Below are positions 15,283-23,833 of a DNA stretch of 34,025 nucleotides, piece after piece. This DNA comes from Peribacillus alkalitolerans (GTDB taxonomy: Bacteria; Bacillota; Bacilli; Bacillales; DSM-1321), in assembly GCF_010882125.1 (NCBI RefSeq), contig NZ_JAAGVZ010000029.1, positions 1-34,025 on the forward strand. Reading direction: 5' to 3'. The notes under the pieces are model-generated. The model saw only the letters and a program-made list of their open reading frames with translations. It ran no database searches and was not told the origin of the DNA. How positions within the stretch are numbered: the stretch's first letter is position 1; each line of letters starts with the position of its first letter. The translations under genes were made by a program, and so were the position numbers.

Positions 15283-16810
15283 CTATATGTTAGGGGTAGA
15301 CATCGGTACGACAAGCACCAAAGCTGTATTATTCAGTGAGCAAGGTAAAGTCATCCAACAAGAGAATATTGGCTACCCTCTTTACACACCAGATATATCA
15401 ACAGCTGAACAGGACCCTGAAGAGATTTATAACGCAGTGATCACTGCTATTACAAAAATCATGAAACACCAAACTCCAGATAAGGTTTCGTTTATCTCCT
15501 TCAGCAGTGCGATGCACAGTGTCATAGCTATGGATGAACATGATCGCCCTTTGACCCCATGTATCACCTGGGCCGACAATCGGAGTGAAGCTTGGACACA
15601 TAAAATCAAAGACCAGCTAAATGGCCATGAAGTGTACAAACGAACAGGAACACCGATCCATCCGATGTCACCATTAAGCAAAATCACATGGATTGTAAAT
15701 GAACGAGCTGAAATCGCTTCGAAAGCGAAAAAATATATAGGTATTAAAGAATATATTTTTAAAAAGTTCTTTGATCAATACGTTGTCGACCATTCCCTCG
15801 CCTCTGCCATGGGGATGATGAATCTTAAAAACTTGGATTGGGATGAGGAAGCCTTAGCGATCGCAGGCATTACAAGAGACCAATTATCTGAGCTTGTCCC
15901 TACAACAGAGATTTTCAAAAACTGTAATCCTGAAATTGCTAGACAGATTGGGATCGACCCACAAACTCCTTTTGTCATTGGTGCAAGTGATGGCGTCCTT
16001 TCGAATCTAGGTGTGAATGCGATTGGAAAAGGAGAAATTGCAGTCACGATTGGGACGAGTGGTGCCATTCGAACCATCATTGACCGGCCACAAACAGACG
16101 AAAAAGGACGAATCTTTTGCTACGCATTGACCGAAAAACATTGGGTCATTGGTGGCCCTGTCAATAATGGCGGGATGGTTCTTCGCTGGATCAGGGATGA
16201 ATTTGCGGCTTCAGAGGTGGAAACTGCTAAAAGATTAGGCATTGATCCTTACGATGTGTTAACCAAGATTGCTGAACTCGTAAAACCAGGCGCTGAGGGA
16301 TTACTGTTCCATCCTTACCTAGCCGGAGAGCGTGCTCCATTATGGAATCCTGATGTACGAGGTTCATTTTTCGGCTTGACAATGTCTCATAAGAAAGAAC
16401 ATATGATTCGTGCTGCGCTTGAAGGTGTCATTTTCAACTTATATACCGTATTCCTAGCACTGGTTGAAGCTATGGAAGGCCCTGTGACCCGTATTCAAGC
16501 CACTGGTGGCTTCGCAAGATCGGAGGTATGGCGTCAAATGATGTCAGATATCTTCAATTTGGAGGTCGTGGTTCCTGAGAGCTACGAAAGCTCTTGCTTG
16601 GGTGCATGTATATTAGGCCTATATGCCACGGGAAAAATTGATTCCTTCGAGGTTGTTTCAGAAATGATCGGCAGCACTCACAAGCACTCGCCTAGTGAGG
16701 ACGCCGCTAAGGAGTATAGACAATTGGTGCCAATCTTCATTAGCTTATCTAGAGCATTAGAAGAGGATTATTCACGAATTGCCAATTATCAAAGAAGCTT
16801 GATTAAGTAA
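15275..16810 (+). CDS. gntK: gluconokinase GntK (FGGY family)
   Basis: It phosphorylates D-gluconate with ATP to 6-phosphogluconate in the cytoplasm, feeding the pentose phosphate pathway. The 511-aa protein has the ASKHA phosphate loop near its start (GVDIGTTSTKAVLF at 7-20) and the FGGY C-terminal signature (ATGGFARSEVWRQMMSDIF). The start is taken at GTG 15275 (MTSYMLGVDIG), matching the B. subtilis start. GGAG lies seven bases upstream and the start overlaps the gntR stop by eight bases. An in-frame opening to 15224 has no binding site. About 120 bases separate it from gntP. Confidence 0.94.
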   Translation: MTSYMLGVDIGTTSTKAVLFSEQGKVIQQENIGYPLYTPDISTAEQDPEEIYNAVITAITKIMKHQTPDKVSFISFSSAMHSVIAMDEHDRPLTPCITWADNRSEAWTHKIKDQLNGHEVYKRTGTPIHPMSPLSKITWIVNERAEIASKAKKYIGIKEYIFKKFFDQYVVDHSLASAMGMMNLKNLDWDEEALAIAGITRDQLSELVPTTEIFKNCNPEIARQIGIDPQTPFVIGASDGVLSNLGVNAIGKGEIAVTIGTSGAIRTIIDRPQTDEKGRIFCYALTEKHWVIGGPVNNGGMVLRWIRDEFAASEVETAKRLGIDPYDVLTKIAELVKPGAEGLLFHPYLAGERAPLWNPDVRGSFFGLTMSHKKEHMIRAALEGVIFNLYTVFLALVEAMEGPVTRIQATGGFARSEVWRQMMSDIFNLEVVVPESYESSCLGACILGLYATGKIDSFEVVSEMIGSTHKHSPSEDAAKEYRQLVPIFISLSRALEEDYSRIANYQRSLIK

Positions 16811-16931
16811 TTTTATGGGGATGAACTACTCCCCCACTAGTCCGTTCCAATCAAGGAGCTAAATACGAACAAGGGTGTTACACCGTTTATATGCGGACAA
16901 ATAAAAATATTTTATGTTTAGGGGGATTACA

Positions 16932-18278
16932 ATGCCTTTAGTTATAGTTGCAATTGGTATTCTAGCGTTACTTATACTAATCATGGGCTTCAAGTTAAAC
17001 ACGTTCATTTCATTGATCATTGTTTCGTTTGGTGTTGCTTTGGCACTTGGTATGCCATTAGGGGAAATTGTTAAAACGATCGAAGCTGGTTTAGGTGGAA
17101 CACTAGGACACTTAGCGTTGATATTCGGTCTTGGTGCGATGCTTGGTAAACTCATCGCAGATTCCGGTGGCGCTCAACGTATCGCTATGACTCTAGTAAA
17201 TAAATTTGGTGAAAAAAATATCCAGTGGGCTGTAGTTGTTTCTGCATTCATCATTGGCGTTGCTTTATTCTTTGAAGTAGGATTAGTTTTATTGATTCCA
17301 ATCGTATTCGCGATTTCGAAAGAATTAAAGGTTTCTATTTTATTCCTTGGAATACCGATGGCAGCAGCGTTATCCGTAACACACGGCTTCCTGCCACCAC
17401 ATCCAGGTCCTACAGTTATTGCTGGTGAATATGGAGCAAATCTTGGTGAAGTATTGCTTTACGGCTTTATCATTGCGATTCCTACAGTTTTATTAGCTGG
17501 TCCTCTATTCTCAAAGTTTGCTAAAAAGATAGTTCCCGAATCATTCAAGAAAACTGGTAACATCGCTTCTTTAGGGGAACAAAAGGTATTTAAAATCGAA
17601 GACACACCTGGTTTTGGAATCAGTGTTTTCACTGCTATGCTACCTGTTATTTTAATGTCTATCGCTACAATCATCACATTGGTTCAACAAACTATGGGTA
17701 TTGAAGATAACCGTACTCTTGAAATTATCCGTTTTATTGGTGACGCATCAATCTCCATGGTCATTTCATTATTAGTTGCTATTTACACGATGGGATTGGC
17801 TAGAAATATCCCTATCAAAACGGTCATGGAATCTTGTACAACTGCCATCACTCATATTGGTATGATGCTTCTAATCATTGGTGGAGGAGGTGCCTTCAAG
17901 CAGGTTCTTATCAATGGCGGTGTAGGTGACTATGTAGCTGAATTATTCAAAGGTACCTCCCTATCCCCTATCTTATTGGCTTGGATCATCGCAGCAATTT
18001 TACGTATTTCCTTAGGTTCCGCTACGGTTTCAGCGTTAACAACTGCTGGATTAGTTATTCCGATGCTAGGACAATCCGACGTGAACCTTGCACTAGTTGT
18101 ACTTGCAACTGGAGCTGGTAGTTTGATAGCTTCCCATGTAAATGATGCAGGCTTCTGGATGTTCAAAGAGTACTTTGGTTTAAGCATGAAGGAAACCTTC
18201 GCAACTTGGACATTGCTTGAAACGATCATTTCTGTAGCTGGTTTAGGATTTATTCTATTACTGAGCCTATTCGTTTAA
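16932..18278 (+). CDS. gntP: gluconate permease GntP
   Basis: A gluconate:H+ symporter of the GntP family. The 448-aa protein has about 12-14 membrane helices, a conserved VTHGFLPPHPGPT motif near residue 157 and SHVNDAGFW near residue 398, both typical of the family. The length equals that of B. subtilis GntP. ATG 16932 is preceded by GGGGG at 16921-16925. An earlier in-frame ATG at 16914 is upstream of that site and is not used here. It is the last gene of the operon. In B. subtilis gntZ (6-phosphogluconate dehydrogenase) follows, but here a terminator comes at once. Confidence 0.94.
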   Translation: MPLVIVAIGILALLILIMGFKLNTFISLIIVSFGVALALGMPLGEIVKTIEAGLGGTLGHLALIFGLGAMLGKLIADSGGAQRIAMTLVNKFGEKNIQWAVVVSAFIIGVALFFEVGLVLLIPIVFAISKELKVSILFLGIPMAAALSVTHGFLPPHPGPTVIAGEYGANLGEVLLYGFIIAIPTVLLAGPLFSKFAKKIVPESFKKTGNIASLGEQKVFKIEDTPGFGISVFTAMLPVILMSIATIITLVQQTMGIEDNRTLEIIRFIGDASISMVISLLVAIYTMGLARNIPIKTVMESCTTAITHIGMMLLIIGGGGAFKQVLINGGVGDYVAELFKGTSLSPILLAWIIAAILRISLGSATVSALTTAGLVIPMLGQSDVNLALVVLATGAGSLIASHVNDAGFWMFKEYFGLSMKETFATWTLLETIISVAGLGFILLLSLFV

Positions 18279-18286
18279 TTCTTACT

Positions 18287-18330
18287 AAAAAAGGTCAATC
18301 CCCATTACATATGGGGGATTGACCTTTTTT
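18287..18330. terminator. bidirectional terminator between gntP and the FG-GAP-like gene
   Basis: AAAAAAGGTCAATCCCC and GGGGATTGACCTTTTTT form a perfect 17-bp stem with a ten-base loop, with A-run on one side and T-run on the other. It serves the + strand gnt operon and the - strand gene ending at 18340. Confidence 0.92.
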
Positions 18331-18339
18331 GTTAGGAAC

Positions 18340-19059
18340 CTAAGATCCCCATATGGCTACATTCTGATTTTGCAAATCAAACCTATTTTCCTTCCATCCT
18401 AACGTGTTCATCACGTAACCTAGTGAATCTGCATTATATCTGCCAGCAATTTTTTGATATGCTAATAGCTCATACACATTGTTTGAATCAAAATCTACTG
18501 GGTATAGTCCACTTAATGGATTCACAAAGCCGGTTATAGGACTTTTCAGCTTGCCGTTTGTATCATAAATTTCATTTAAATACTCAACATCTCGTGTAGA
18601 AATATCAATAATGTATTTTGTATCATTTATCCTGCTGACAACTTCTACCTTATAATTGTCTTGATAATGCACATCGTATTGGTATTGTTCATTATATACA
18701 TTAAAATCAAACAATAATTGTGCTGAATTATCTAAGAAGGAAAAAATATAATGGTACATAATTCCCCCGCTTCCCCCTGTAGCGATGCTTACTAAAATTT
18801 CATCTACTCCATTCCCCGTAAAATCCCCTAAGAGTAGTGTAGGGTTATAACCTGTATTTTCACGGAGAGGGATACTATTGATCACACCTGTTCCTCCATC
18901 CTGTACATGGAGGGTAATATTTTGGGTGAAAGGACTATTTGGAGTCTTCATTCCAGTTAAAAAAACAATATCAGCTACCCTATCACCGGTTACATCTCCC
19001 TGGACAACCGAAACCATACTCTCCTGAAACACTGTAGACCTTGGATAGTAATTAAACAT
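18340..19059 (-). CDS. FG-GAP/VCBS-like repeat protein of unknown function
   Basis: A 239-aa protein with two calcium-loop-like FG-GAP/VCBS motifs, GDVTGDRVADIVFLTG (21-36) and LLGDFTGNGVDEILVS (about 76-91), then a third degenerate VDFDSNNVYELLAY. These repeats build beta-propeller blades in surface proteins. Relatives exist in Bacillus and Paenibacillus as uncharacterised proteins. There is no signal peptide or membrane helix, so export is unproven. The start is the ATG at 19057-19059 with AAAGGAGA close upstream. A longer in-frame opening has no site of its own. It is divergent from the 163-aa gene at 19324 with a 264-base shared control region, which suggests related use. The cell role is not known. 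Confidence 0.75.
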   Translation of the reverse strand: MFNYYPRSTVFQESMVSVVQGDVTGDRVADIVFLTGMKTPNSPFTQNITLHVQDGGTGVINSIPLRENTGYNPTLLLGDFTGNGVDEILVSIATGGSGGIMYHYIFSFLDNSAQLLFDFNVYNEQYQYDVHYQDNYKVEVVSRINDTKYIIDISTRDVEYLNEIYDTNGKLKSPITGFVNPLSGLYPVDFDSNNVYELLAYQKIAGRYNADSLGYVMNTLGWKENRFDLQNQNVAIWGS

Positions 19060-19323
19060 GACATTCTCCTTTCGTGATACCAATAATAATAATTATTTAT
19101 TTTATGGGCTAATAGAAAGGTTGCTACAAGTTAAATTGCAATATTTTATGTATTTTCTAATCACAAACAACATACATCTAACAGTGGATAGTTGCTTTTA
19201 TATATCCTATTAACGTTATGTGAACCTTATTTTTTTAATCGGATTGAAAATACACAAATTCTAGGTTAATAGATGTTCATCTTATGCAGGAATATATTCA
19301 TTCGTAATATTGGAGGAAATCAG

Positions 19324-19815
19324 ATGCGAACATTCGGTTCTTTCCATGGAACGGTTACCATGATTAATGATTTTAATGTAAGTGGTAATGAGGAATTGAC
19401 GGGTTGTTATAAATTAATGACATTAACGAATGATGAGGGTACCGTTGTAAATTTTATCATTAGTCCAACAACCTACTTCTTGAATCATGTAATGGTTGTG
19501 GTAGGAGATCGGGTAACTGGTTATTATGATGTTAATGTCCCTGTCGTACTTATTTATCCCCCACAATATGAAGCCATAATTATCGCAAAAGATACACCTT
19601 ACCAAAATGTGAAGGTAGCTTATTTTGACAATCAGCTGTTGAGTAGTGATGGTCAATTAAAATTAAATCTATCTAGTTTCACCCCAATTTGGCTAAGGAA
19701 TGATCAGCCCTTCACCCACTACCCTGGAAACCGGGATTTGCTAGTGGTGTATGGACCAACTACCATGAGCATTCCGGCGCAAACCACTCCCTATAAAATT
19801 ATTGTAATGTGTTAG
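19324..19815 (+). CDS. conserved beta-rich 163-aa protein of unknown function
   Basis: 163 residues, mostly beta strands, with no signal peptide or membrane helix. Striking segments are FGSFHGTVTMINDF (3-16), NFIISPTTYFLNHVMVVVGD and the tail IPAQTTPYKIIVMC ending in a cysteine. I know similar proteins from Bacillus and Clostridium annotations but no function. The ATG at 19324 has GGAGG seven bases upstream, and an in-frame extension to 19273 lies before that site. It is divergent from the FG-GAP-like gene and followed by a strong terminator, so it is monocistronic. Confidence 0.75.
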   Translation: MRTFGSFHGTVTMINDFNVSGNEELTGCYKLMTLTNDEGTVVNFIISPTTYFLNHVMVVVGDRVTGYYDVNVPVVLIYPPQYEAIIIAKDTPYQNVKVAYFDNQLLSSDGQLKLNLSSFTPIWLRNDQPFTHYPGNRDLLVVYGPTTMSIPAQTTPYKIIVMC

Positions 19816-19883
19816 AATTCGAGAAGATCAAGATGTAACTTCACCATTGACCCACTGTCTAGGATACGCTCTATGGCAAATAA

Positions 19884-19926
19884 AAAAGGGCCAATCCCTC
19901 ATTGGTTATGAGGAATTGGCCCTTTT
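19884..19926 (+). terminator. strong terminator after the 163-aa gene
   Basis: AAAAGGGCCAATCCCTCAT pairs with ATGAGGAATTGGCCCTTTT over 19 positions with a single mismatch. Both flanks are A/T-rich, so it may work in both directions. Confidence 0.85.
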
Positions 19927-20077
19927 AAACATTTACTTTCATAAATTGTAAAAGCTATAATATATAAACGATAGTTGATAAACAAGGTTCTTAAAATCAA
20001 AATGATTTTTTTTGCGTGTTTCTTATTAGCCCCTAAAAACATAATTAAGAATAAATATTCTATTAATCGTTAACAAA

Positions 20078-20106
20078 AAGGATTAGAAACCTAATTCCTA
20101 ATCCTT
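20078..20106 (-). terminator. terminator of the SDR/ligase/SAF operon
   Basis: AAGGATTAG and CTAATCCTT form a nine-pair stem. On the minus strand it is followed by TTTTTGTTAAC. It lies 20 bases after the stop of the SAF-domain gene. Confidence 0.7.
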
Positions 20107-20125
20107 CAAAAATTTCCTTACCCAA

Positions 20126-20458
20126 TTATTTTATTTCCTCCATTGCATCAAGGGGGATAGGCAGACCCACCTCTACAATTCGGTTCAATTTCTTCCCTTT
20201 CATTTGTTCAATACTTGTAACATATTCACCATCCATTAATTTGACCTCTGAAGTTTTAAACTCTTCTAGTCCCAATAAATGCGATTGATCCTCTAAAGGT
20301 TTTTGAATGTCTAAGCCCTCGCTTTTTACCACTACTAGCTCGGTCATATCATTTAAAGGTTTTATATAAAAGTGATTTACACTTAATAGAGCAGCAATCA
20401 CTACAAATATTACAATCATAAAACCTATGGGTCTTAGTTTCTTATTGATTTGTTGCAT
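20126..20458 (-). CDS. membrane-anchored SAF-domain-like protein
   Basis: 110 residues: a short basic N-terminus, one membrane helix at about 12-32, then an outside domain. That domain resembles the SAF fold of CpaB-type pilus proteins: ELVVVKSEGLDIQKPLE (40-56) and YVTSIEQMKGKKLNRIVEVG (79-98), then LPIPL. The SAF match is by pattern only. No other tad/flp pilus gene is near. GGGGGGAG lies just before the ATG. It follows the acyl-CoA ligase gene by 77 bases on the same strand and precedes a terminator, so it is likely the last gene of that operon. Confidence 0.6.
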   Translation of the reverse strand: MQQINKKLRPIGFMIVIFVVIAALLSVNHFYIKPLNDMTELVVVKSEGLDIQKPLEDQSHLLGLEEFKTSEVKLMDGEYVTSIEQMKGKKLNRIVEVGLPIPLDAMEEIK

Positions 20459-20535
20459 AAACTCCCCCCATAAATTTATTATTGCCCTGTAAGTAATAGC
20501 ATACTTAGGTGCTGATACGTTTCATCATTCTTCCA

Positions 20536-22071
20536 TTATTTAAATTGCTTCTTATCAAGTTTACCAAGTGGTGTATATGGCATTTGATCAACCAGGACTA
20601 TTTCCTTTGGTATCTGATATCTAGCAACTCTAGGGTATAACCATTCATAAATTTCTTCTTTTGTAAGATTACTATGTTTAACTGGGTGCACAAATGCTTT
20701 CAATCTTTGGCCAAATTTTTCATCTCTCATTCCTATTACTGCTACCGCTTCCACTTTACGATGGTTTATTAATACCTGCTCAAGTTCAATTGGATATACA
20801 TTTACACCAGCTGAAACAACCAAATCATCTGTTCTGCCAGATAAAAAATAATACCCATTCAGATCTTGGTATCCTAGGTCCCCTGTTTCTATCCAAGAAT
20901 ATTTTCTCTTTCTTATAGACCAAGTATTTTTGATGCAAAATTGGCCGATTGAACCCACTTCAACCTTTTTCTTTTGGTTATCCAATACATACAGACGAAC
21001 ACCTTTTATTTTTTTCCCAAGTGTATATGCTGAATATTTTAAGTCCTGTGGTGTCGCGATTATATTCAACCCAGCTTCTGAAGTACCGTACAGATTGTAC
21101 AGGACATCCCCTAATTTACTAGAAATTTCAGTGACAAGTTTCGGATTAAGTTCTGCACTGCCTGATGCAATACAAACAAGAGATCTTAAATCTTTTGCAT
21201 TATATTTCAACATTTTATGTATCATTAGAGGCACTACCGTTACGATTTCCACTTTGTGTTCACGAATGAGACCACATGACTTTTCTGCATCAAACCCTTT
21301 ACTTATCACCACTTTTTTCCCTAATGCCAAAAATAAAAATAAAACTGCTAGACCATAGCCGTGATAAATAGGTGTAGCAATATAAACAGTTTGGTAATGT
21401 AAAAGTTTCAATCTAGTCAGTAAACCTAAAAAAGGATTTAAGTAAGTGAATATGGATGGTTTATGTGCCACTTCTTTTGATTTTCCTGTGGTACCACCTG
21501 TTAGCAAAACGAGTTTACTCATTGAAGTTCTATTCAGTTTTGGTTTTTCATTTACATCCATTTTAATTAAATTATTAATTACAGGATAATGATTATGATA
21601 AGCCATAACCTTAGCTTTCGTATTACTTAATTCTTCCTCCATGGCGCTTAGGACACCATCATATACAATCATATCAAAATCATGTCGGTCTATTATTTGC
21701 TGAATCTGACTCCTACTCATTTCGGGATTTAATAAATAAACATTTGCTCCTAATCTAGAAACAGCAAATAGAGACTGAACCAAAAAAGGGTGGTTTCTAC
21801 ATAAAAAACCTACCTTCTGACCTCTTTTAAGCTGGTAGTTCTTAAATAGAATAGTAGATATCTCTTCTGATCGGTCAAATAATTGTTTATAACTTAATGT
21901 TTCTTTCTCATACACGAATGCTACGTTATTACCATATGTCTTTTCTGCAAAAGATAACAGTGTCATTACATTCATTCCATATTTATAGATGGAAGCCATT
22001 AACCTGAATAAGCCTAATGGGGAAAGAACTTTCATTTTGTATAAAACAAAAATAAGCTTAATTATCCGCAA
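20536..22071 (-). CDS. acyl-CoA synthetase / AMP-dependent ligase (ANL superfamily)
   Basis: It activates a carboxylic acid with ATP to an acyl-adenylate and passes it to CoA or another thiol. The 511-aa protein has the ANL core motifs: A3 phosphate loop TGGTTGKSK (191-199, an unusual G and S where TSGTTGxPK is standard), A5 Y328-GTSE, A7 ETGD (395-398), A8 with R413 (SGRTDDLVVSAG), and the A10 lysine K504 (PLGKLDKK). It looks like a medium/long-chain fatty acid ligase of the FadD12-like group. The start TTG at 22069-22071 is nine bases beyond AGGGG and three bases after the SDR stop, so the two genes form an operon. The first 35 residues are hydrophobic/basic and may bind the membrane. Confidence 0.85.
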   Translation of the reverse strand: MRIIKLIFVLYKMKVLSPLGLFRLMASIYKYGMNVMTLLSFAEKTYGNNVAFVYEKETLSYKQLFDRSEEISTILFKNYQLKRGQKVGFLCRNHPFLVQSLFAVSRLGANVYLLNPEMSRSQIQQIIDRHDFDMIVYDGVLSAMEEELSNTKAKVMAYHNHYPVINNLIKMDVNEKPKLNRTSMSKLVLLTGGTTGKSKEVAHKPSIFTYLNPFLGLLTRLKLLHYQTVYIATPIYHGYGLAVLFLFLALGKKVVISKGFDAEKSCGLIREHKVEIVTVVPLMIHKMLKYNAKDLRSLVCIASGSAELNPKLVTEISSKLGDVLYNLYGTSEAGLNIIATPQDLKYSAYTLGKKIKGVRLYVLDNQKKKVEVGSIGQFCIKNTWSIRKRKYSWIETGDLGYQDLNGYYFLSGRTDDLVVSAGVNVYPIELEQVLINHRKVEAVAVIGMRDEKFGQRLKAFVHPVKHSNLTKEEIYEWLYPRVARYQIPKEIVLVDQMPYTPLGKLDKKQFK

Positions 22072-22074
22072 CCT

Positions 22075-22920
22075 TTATTTCCCCTTTTTTCTCAAGATTC
22101 TAGTGACACATTTTTCATAGGTTATTCTAAAAGCGATAGATGACATCTCACCAAAAATTAACCACCAAGGCCTATAAATTCTCTTTTTTGTATACATGGA
22201 CTTGCAAACAATTTTGGCAACATGGGTCGGACACATGACAGGCATTTTTTGATAAGCAGTAGTTGGAAGTATCATTGGAGTTTTTACTAATGGAAGATAG
22301 ATAGAAGTTGTTGAAATTCCCATAGCATTCAATTCAGGGGCTGATGACCGAAACCAGGTATCTAAAGCTGACTTTGATGCCTGATAAGCAGCCCAGTAGG
22401 GAAATGGTAGTAACAAAGCATTTACTGTAGATATATTGATAATCTGTCCTTGATTTTTTCGAAGCATAGGAATGACTGCCAATAGTAATTGAACCGGCGC
22501 AAAATAATTGATTGCCATCGTCCGGGTAAAATCATGATATCGATCTAATGAATGATTAATCGATCGCCTAATAGAAATACCCGCATTGCTAACTATTACA
22601 TGAATTCCTTCAGGTAGTTGATGAATAAATGTTAGCAATCCCTCCATCTCTAACTGATTTCTTAAATCTGCTCGAAAAATACTTACTTTTGCAGCTTTTT
22701 TTTCTATTTCATTCTTCATTTTCAAAAGCTTTTCCTCATTCCTAGCCACTAAGATTAAATGAGCACTTACATCCCCAAGTAAGTAAGATATCTGTTCTCC
22801 TATTCCTGAACTAGCACCAGTTATAAGAATGGTTTTTCCTTTTAATATACTTCTAAGCTTTTCTTTGTTCAGATGAGTATGTAAAAACAATATTCTTTCC
22901 AAAAAGTTATATGGATGCAT
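22075..22920 (-). CDS. short-chain dehydrogenase/reductase
   Basis: A classical SDR of 281 residues: Rossmann motif T34-GASSGIG, N112-A-G, catalytic S164, Y179 and K183 (YQASK). R60 after the second strand favours NADP(H). A 25-residue N-terminal extension and a basic, tryptophan-bearing C-terminal tail (about 245-281) suggest membrane attachment, as in acyl-CoA or lipid reductases. Directly downstream is an acyl-CoA ligase, so acting on an activated acyl chain is a reasonable inference, but the substrate is not known. The ATG at 22918-22920 has only a weak AAGGGA upstream. It is the first gene of the operon. Confidence 0.85.
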   Translation of the reverse strand: MHPYNFLERILFLHTHLNKEKLRSILKGKTILITGASSGIGEQISYLLGDVSAHLILVARNEEKLLKMKNEIEKKAAKVSIFRADLRNQLEMEGLLTFIHQLPEGIHVIVSNAGISIRRSINHSLDRYHDFTRTMAINYFAPVQLLLAVIPMLRKNQGQIINISTVNALLLPFPYWAAYQASKSALDTWFRSSAPELNAMGISTTSIYLPLVKTPMILPTTAYQKMPVMCPTHVAKIVCKSMYTKKRIYRPWWLIFGEMSSIAFRITYEKCVTRILRKKGK

Positions 22921-23166
22921 CTTTTTTAATCCCTTTTTTTATTAGATTAGTATTGTATCGTTTATTCGACCAACCAATGCGTCATATATCTCCTCAAGAT
23001 GAAAAGTATAGAAACATTTCCTTAAATCCTCTTTCTATTAAAAAGATACAAAATCCTTTTTTATAAATGATTCCCTCCGAATTATTTACTATTTTTTTCT
23101 TTGTCTTACTTCAGATTATTAGACTCTATTCTTATATATTATGCTTAATGATCTGAAACAACAAAA
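22921..23166. other. promoter region of the SDR/ligase/SAF operon
   Basis: A/T-rich sequence with no coding signal. It must hold the minus-strand promoter of the operon. No single -35/-10 pair stands out by eye. Confidence 0.4.
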
Positions 23167-23209
23167 AGTGCCAGGCACCACAAAAAGTAATTTTGTGGTA
23201 CCTGGCACT
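23167..23209. repeat. REP-like GTGCCAGGCACC palindrome, copy 1
   Basis: A 19-bp arm AGTGCCAGGCACCACAAAA (23167-23185) and its complement at 23191-23209 with one mismatch and a five-base loop. A close copy lies at 26062-26108. Each arm carries its own small GTGCC/GGCAC palindrome. On the minus strand TTTTTGTTGTTTC follows, so it also has terminator form. Similar GTGCCTGGCACC repeats are widespread in Bacillus intergenic DNA. Confidence 0.8.
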
Positions 23210-23212
23210 CTG

Positions 23213-23352
23213 TTATTGACATTCTATATTATTCAATTGTTCTCTCAAATCTTTCACCAGGTTTTCCACACTGGGGCTTCCTAAGCCTGTCACAAGTCAT
23301 ATCCAATCTCAGCATTAATGCTCCCACATTCCCCTTAGAAACTGCGATATTC
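23213..23352 (-). pseudogene. decayed coding fragment with a frameshift, unidentified
   Basis: Two minus-strand frames join into one protein-like sequence. The upstream frame reads SNIAVSKGNVGALMLRLD and continues MTCDRL. After a frameshift near 23285 the next frame reads SPSVENLVKDLREQLNNIEC and Q, then TAA at 23213-23215. There is no start or ribosome binding site, and a stop lies five codons above. I cannot name the family. The REP-like palindrome starts directly after the stop. Confidence 0.4.
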
Positions 23353-23374
23353 GATCTATTAAGTTAGCAATAAT

Positions 23375-23833
23375 TTAATGCACGGACTCCAACGCTTCTT
23401 GTTCAACCTTTTGCAAAAATTCCTGTACAACTTTATTGTTACTTTCTTGGCTTCCGAGCTTTAACATGGCTCTTCCTACAAAATTAACCCCTTTATTTTG
23501 TCCCTCATAAATAAATTTTGTATGCGTTTCATCCAATTTAACTAGAGTAAAGGTAAGAGTAATCTCAAATGCTTTTCCTAAAACAAAGCTAGTAGTCTTT
23601 ACCTTCTTGTCCTCATGATCTTCGTACACTAATGTCTCAACAATATAGGTTTCAACACGTTTTCCTTCGCGATATTTCTGCTGATGCTTCGCTCCTACCT
23701 CCCATTCCTTCCCTTCAATTAGTGTATGTTCCTCTACTTTCGGCATAATTTTCTTGATATTTTTATCTGAAAATAATTCCCATACCGTTTCAATATTCGT
23801 TTTGATTGTAATTTCTTCTTTCCATTCAATCAT
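23375..23833 (-). CDS. SRPBCC-family protein (polyketide cyclase/START-like)
   Basis: A 152-aa Bet v1-like protein. The first strand and helix EEITIKTNIETVWELFSDKN (6-25) are the family signature, and the sequence ends in a long helix (SNNKVVQEFLQKVEQEALES) that covers the cavity. No catalytic residues can be assigned. AAGGAGGAG precedes the ATG, and the ATG overlaps the upstream merR stop as ATGA, so the two genes are a coupled pair. It differs from the AHSA1-type protein at 5110. Because merR is frameshifted, expression may now depend on other promoters. Confidence 0.8.
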   Translation of the reverse strand: MIEWKEEITIKTNIETVWELFSDKNIKKIMPKVEEHTLIEGKEWEVGAKHQQKYREGKRVETYIVETLVYEDHEDKKVKTTSFVLGKAFEITLTFTLVKLDETHTKFIYEGQNKGVNFVGRAMLKLGSQESNNKVVQEFLQKVEQEALESVH

